From the NCBI RefSeq assembly GCF_003075525.1, contig NZ_QDDR01000007.1, positions 124,001 to 188,000 on the forward strand: a stretch of DNA of 64,000 nucleotides, given 5' to 3'. Below, piece by piece: positions 61,479 through 64,000 of the stretch. The translations under genes and the position numbers were made by a program. Under the pieces are notes generated by a model. It was not told where the DNA came from and did not search any database. It saw only the letters and a list, made by a program, of their open reading frames with translations. This stretch comes from Pararhodobacter aggregans. Its GTDB lineage: Bacteria > Pseudomonadota > Alphaproteobacteria > Rhodobacterales > Rhodobacteraceae. Position 1 is the stretch's first letter; each line of letters starts with the position of its first letter.

Positions 61479-62624
61479 TCATTCCATCGCGCAATCGGCG
61501 GCGTAGACGTCCTGATGATCCTCGAAGGCGGTGCCGACGATGCGGTTGGTCAGCACGCCATCGACCGAGACGACCTCACGGGCGTAGTAGTTCTGGATCG
61601 GATGCTGGTTGTTGCCGAAGCGGAAGCTGCCGCGCACCGAGTCGAAATCGGCGGCGCGCATGGCGGTGCGGAAGGCCTCCAGATCCGAGATATCGGCCGC
61701 CGCCAGCGCCGAGAGGATCAGGTTGGCCGTGTCGAAGCTCTGCGCCGCGTAGACCGACGGCAGGCGGCCATAGGCCTCCTGGAAGGCGGCGACGAAGGCC
61801 ACGTTCGCCTCGTTATCCATGTCGGGCGACCATTCGGCGGTGTTGATGACGCCCAGCGCCGCATCGCCCACCGCCGGGAGAACGTCCTGGCTGAAGGTGA
61901 AGGCGGCCGAGATGATCGGCAGATCGACACCCGATTGCGCGTATTGGCGCATGAAGCTGATGCCCATGCCACCCGGCTCGAAGATGAAGATCGAATCGGC
62001 ACCCGAGGCGCGGATCTGGGCGATCTCGGCGGCGAAATCGGTCTGGCCCAGCTGGGTATAGACCTCGCCGGCCAGCGTGCCCTGGAAATAGCGCTTGAAG
62101 CCGGTCAGCGCATCGACCCCGGCCGGGTAGTTCGGCGCCATGATGAAGGCGTTCTGATAGCCCAGCGTGTTGGCGTATTGACCGGCCGCCTCGTGCATCG
62201 TGTCGTTCTGGTAGGCGGCGTTGAAATAATTCGGCGTGCAGCCCGCGCCGGCCAGCGCCGAAGGCCCGGCGTTGGGCGAGACATAGATCACGTCCTGCGC
62301 CGTGACGGCGGGCACCACGGCCATGGCGAGGTTCGACCAGATGATCCCGGTCAGGATCTGCGCGCCTTCGGACTGGATCATCCGGTCGGCGATCTGCACC
62401 GCGTTCTCGGGGCGCTGGCCGTCATCCTCGACCACCAGATGGATCGCGTCCGACCCGGCCATCTGCAGCGCCAGCTCGAAAGCGTCGCGCACATCGACGC
62501 CCAGCCCGGCACCGCCCCCCGAGAGCGTGGTAATCAGGCCCACGGTGACCGGGTCGGCCTGGGCCACGCCCGCGCCCAGCGCCAGCACCGACGCGCAGGC
62601 CAGCGCATTCTTGCGAAACTTCAT
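61479..62624 (-). CDS. livK: ABC transporter periplasmic substrate-binding protein, LivK type
   Basis: A 381-residue precursor with signal peptide NALACASVLALGAGVAQA. The mature type I binding-protein fold starts DPVTVGLITTLSGGGAGLGVDVRD; VYVSP-like IYVSPNAGPSALAG and SIFIFEPGGMG line the cleft. The ligand is not fixed by sequence: this family binds leucine-type amino acids, amides or aromatic acids. ATG 62624 follows GGGAGTTGTCG. It heads livKHMGF, with an AT-rich dyad at 62698-62733 upstream. Confidence 0.9.
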   Translation of the reverse strand: MKFRKNALACASVLALGAGVAQADPVTVGLITTLSGGGAGLGVDVRDAFELALQMAGSDAIHLVVEDDGQRPENAVQIADRMIQSEGAQILTGIIWSNLAMAVVPAVTAQDVIYVSPNAGPSALAGAGCTPNYFNAAYQNDTMHEAAGQYANTLGYQNAFIMAPNYPAGVDALTGFKRYFQGTLAGEVYTQLGQTDFAAEIAQIRASGADSIFIFEPGGMGISFMRQYAQSGVDLPIISAAFTFSQDVLPAVGDAALGVINTAEWSPDMDNEANVAFVAAFQEAYGRLPSVYAAQSFDTANLILSALAAADISDLEAFRTAMRAADFDSVRGSFRFGNNQHPIQNYYAREVVSVDGVLTNRIVGTAFEDHQDVYAADCAME

Positions 62625-62697
62625 ATCGACAACTCCCTGTGTGTTGGCGGCCGTTCTGCGCGGCCTGATAGAGCGAGACTACCGGTCAGACCGCATT

Positions 62698-62733
62698 CCG
62701 CAAGCATTATTTTAAGCCTAAAACACCTTGCGG
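62698..62733. promoter_or_regulatory. Inverted repeat in AT-rich region upstream of livK
   Basis: CCGCAAG (62698-62704) and CTTGCGG (62727-62733) flank a 22-nt AT-rich core with TTAGGCTTAAAATAATG on the minus strand. It sits about 75-110 nt before livK, a plausible operator/promoter position. Confidence 0.4.
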
Positions 62734-62810
62734 GAGGGGGGAGTGGTCAGGCCGAGGCAGTGGGCGGGCTTGTCGCGGGAAGCGACAGCCGGTGCGCATG
62801 TCGGAGGCAG

Positions 62811-62846
62811 AAAAGAAAACGGGCTCGACGATCACTCGCCAAGCCC
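62811..62846 (-). terminator. Rho-independent terminator of tRNA-Ala
   Basis: The minus strand forms GGGCTTGGCGA / TCGTCGAGCCC, an 11-bp stem with two G-T wobbles and a GTGA loop, followed by GTTTTCTTTT. It begins 12 nt after the encoded CCA of the tRNA. Confidence 0.85.
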
Positions 62847-62857
62847 TTGAATTCTTT

Positions 62858-62933
<76 letters not shown>

Positions 62934-63120
62934 ACCGAGGTGCCGCCGTTCCCGGCTGCGAGGCGGGGTTTAGGGCCTGCCGAGAGAGAGATCAAGGGGA
63001 AAAATACATGCGCTCGCGAAAGCCTGAAAACACCGCCGCCCGGCACCCCCCGTGGCCATGGAAAAGGGGCGGACACCCATGGCGCCCGCCCCCGACCAGC
63101 CCGTTGCGGGGCCGCGAATC

Positions 63121-63453
63121 TCAGCTTTCGTCGTCGCCTTCGCCGGCGACGTCGCCGAGTTCGTCGAACGACACGGTATCGTCGTCCTCGTCCTCGAGCA
63201 GTTCGTCATCCGCATCCACCGCGACATCATCGTCATCGTCCAGAAGCACGTCATCCGTGTCCAGATCGGCGGTAGCCTTGACCTTCGCCTTGGCCGTTTC
63301 GGCAGCCATGGAGACCGAACCCTTGCGGCCGGGCAGGTCGATCGGCACGACCTCGCCGGTGTAGGGGCTGATCACCGGGGTCTTGTTCAGGTCGTAGAAA
63401 CGCTTGCCGGTCGTCGGGCACAGGCGCTTCACACCCCATTCTTCCTTGGGCAT
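63121..63453 (-). CDS. TIGR02300 family acidic protein
   Basis: A 110-residue protein from ATG 63453. The conserved head is MPKEEWGVKRLCPTTGKRFYDLNKTPVI, with the FYDLN motif that defines TIGR02300, and SPYTGEVVPIDLP. The second half (about 65-110) is almost entirely Asp/Glu, a probable disordered acidic tail. Function is unknown; the CPTTGKRFYDLN part resembles half a zinc knuckle. It diverges from the YgjP-like gene, 102 nt apart. A longer in-frame extension upstream is not supported. Confidence 0.92.
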   Translation of the reverse strand: MPKEEWGVKRLCPTTGKRFYDLNKTPVISPYTGEVVPIDLPGRKGSVSMAAETAKAKVKATADLDTDDVLLDDDDDVAVDADDELLEDEDDDTVSFDELGDVAGEGDDES

Positions 63454-63555
63454 AGACGGTCCTTCCCATGCTTGGATCGACGCCCGTTGCCATAGTTGGA
63501 TTGCCTTGTCAAAGCCTTTCCTGTTTGGTGTCGCCGACCCCGCCGAGGCCCGCCG

Positions 63556-64000
63556 ATGACAAAAGACCCCGAGACGATCTCCCTGCCCGGCCCCATGCCC
63601 GGCGATCCGCCCCTTGCCGTCCGGCTCCGCCGCTCGGCCCGGGCGCGGCGCGTCTCGCTCAAGGTGTCGCGGCTGGACGGGGCGGTGACGCTGACCCTGC
63701 CCGCCCGCGCCCCCCTGCGCGGCGCGCTCGCCTTTCTGGAGGAGCGGCGCGACTGGCTTTCGGCGGCGGTGGCGGGGCTGGAGGGGCCGCTGGCGGTGGC
63801 GCCGGGCCTCGTGCTGCCGGTCGAGGGGCAGGGCCTGACCCTGACCACCGCCCCGGTCCGCGCGGCCCGGATCGAGGGCGACGCGCTGCTGGTGCCCGCC
63901 GGGCGGCCCGCGGCGGCGGCGCTGGCCTTCCTCAAGCTCCGCGCGCGGGACCGGCTGGCGCAGCAGGTGGCGCGGCACAGCGCGGCACTGGGGCGCCCGG
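63556..64000 (+). CDS. YgjP-like (SprT/M48-type) metallopeptidase, N-terminal part
   Basis: The frame opens at ATG 63556 and runs off the window, so 148 residues are visible. The pattern VRLRRSARARRVSLKVSRLDGAV (given here in part) and LTLPARAPLRGALAFLEERRDW is the usual start of the YgjP/DUF45 family, in which the HExxH zinc motif follows about residue 170, outside the window. RLAQQVARHSAALGRP at the visible end precedes the catalytic region. These proteins are predicted zinc peptidases of unknown substrate. It diverges from the TIGR02300 gene. Confidence 0.85.
   Translation, partial: MTKDPETISLPGPMPGDPPLAVRLRRSARARRVSLKVSRLDGAVTLTLPARAPLRGALAFLEERRDWLSAAVAGLEGPLAVAPGLVLPVEGQGLTLTTAPVRAARIEGDALLVPAGRPAAAALAFLKLRARDRLAQQVARHSAALGRP

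Noticed and set aside
63454-63978. Minus-strand extension of the TIGR02300 protein across 63454-63978
   Set aside because: It is antisense to the YgjP-like gene, with Gly/Arg/Gln-rich shadow composition; the true family start is MPKEEWGVKRL at 63453.

Overview
The window is GC-rich, gene-dense DNA from an alphaproteobacterial chromosome, almost certainly a member of the Rhodobacterales (Rhodobacteraceae); the genus cannot be fixed from sequence alone. Evidence: a Rhodobacter-type porin with few relatives outside the group, the hemD-Mic60-hemY neighbourhood, a DUF3576 lipoprotein before leuS, a TIGR02300 acidic protein, and very frequent 1-4 nt start/stop overlaps (ATGA, GTGA, TGATG) between co-oriented genes. 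No insertion sequence, phage gene, CRISPR array or rRNA was seen. Two tRNA genes are present: Thr(CGT) and Ala(GGC).

Layout. 1-2171: end of ribA, a hypothetical gene, an L,D-transpeptidase-like gene that appears to start at CTG, and a YggS-type PLP protein. 2246-3676: a truncated porin-like gene and a full porin. 4026-9963: DUF3576 lipoprotein, then leuS-lptE-holA-nucleotidyltransferase, and a GST. 9971-15789: the tamA-tamB envelope assembly pair. 15985-24659: an MFS pump, a LysR regulator with a divergent 58-residue gene, ahcY, and assorted housekeeping genes including tsaD.

24989-38801 is the most interesting block. It encodes aerobic benzoyl-CoA (box) degradation: benzoate-CoA ligase, alpha/beta hydrolase, DUF309 protein, boxC, boxB, a previously hidden 51-residue gene with one ferredoxin-type four-cysteine motif, boxA, a 4HBT thioesterase, boxR, and a degenerate 3-hydroxyacyl-CoA dehydrogenase. 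TGCA-N6-TGCA sites, the known BoxR/BzdR operator pattern, precede bclA, boxC and (as degenerate forms) boxR. Next to it lies a flavoprotein hydroxylase / DUF2783 / M20 amidohydrolase operon with a divergent LuxR-type regulator, which may feed aromatic amides into the pathway. boxD (the semialdehyde dehydrogenase) is not in the window. kefF-kefC, a putative electrophile-gated K+ efflux system, diverges from bclA across the BoxR sites.

41586-49668: a PPOX-family protein, the four-gene ligase-associated DNA repair cassette (exonuclease, ligase, DEXH helicase, PdeM) run together with a YihY membrane protein, and a zinc metallopeptidase. 49765-53850: a fumarylacetoacetase-family gene and an arsenate operon, in which an ArsR-ArsC fusion precedes arsJ-type GAPDH and ArsJ. 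54119-58016: tRNA-Thr, then hemD, a bacterial Mic60/mitofilin and hemY. 58096-62624: a complete livKHMGF-type ABC importer. The right edge holds tRNA-Ala, the TIGR02300 gene and the start of a YgjP-like metallopeptidase.

Two repeat families sit between genes: a 21-nt motif GGATATTTNNAGNNCAAAGA (four copies at three loci, two of them forming a long hairpin) and REP-like palindromes with arms GGTGCGTGC/GCACGCACC near the box genes.
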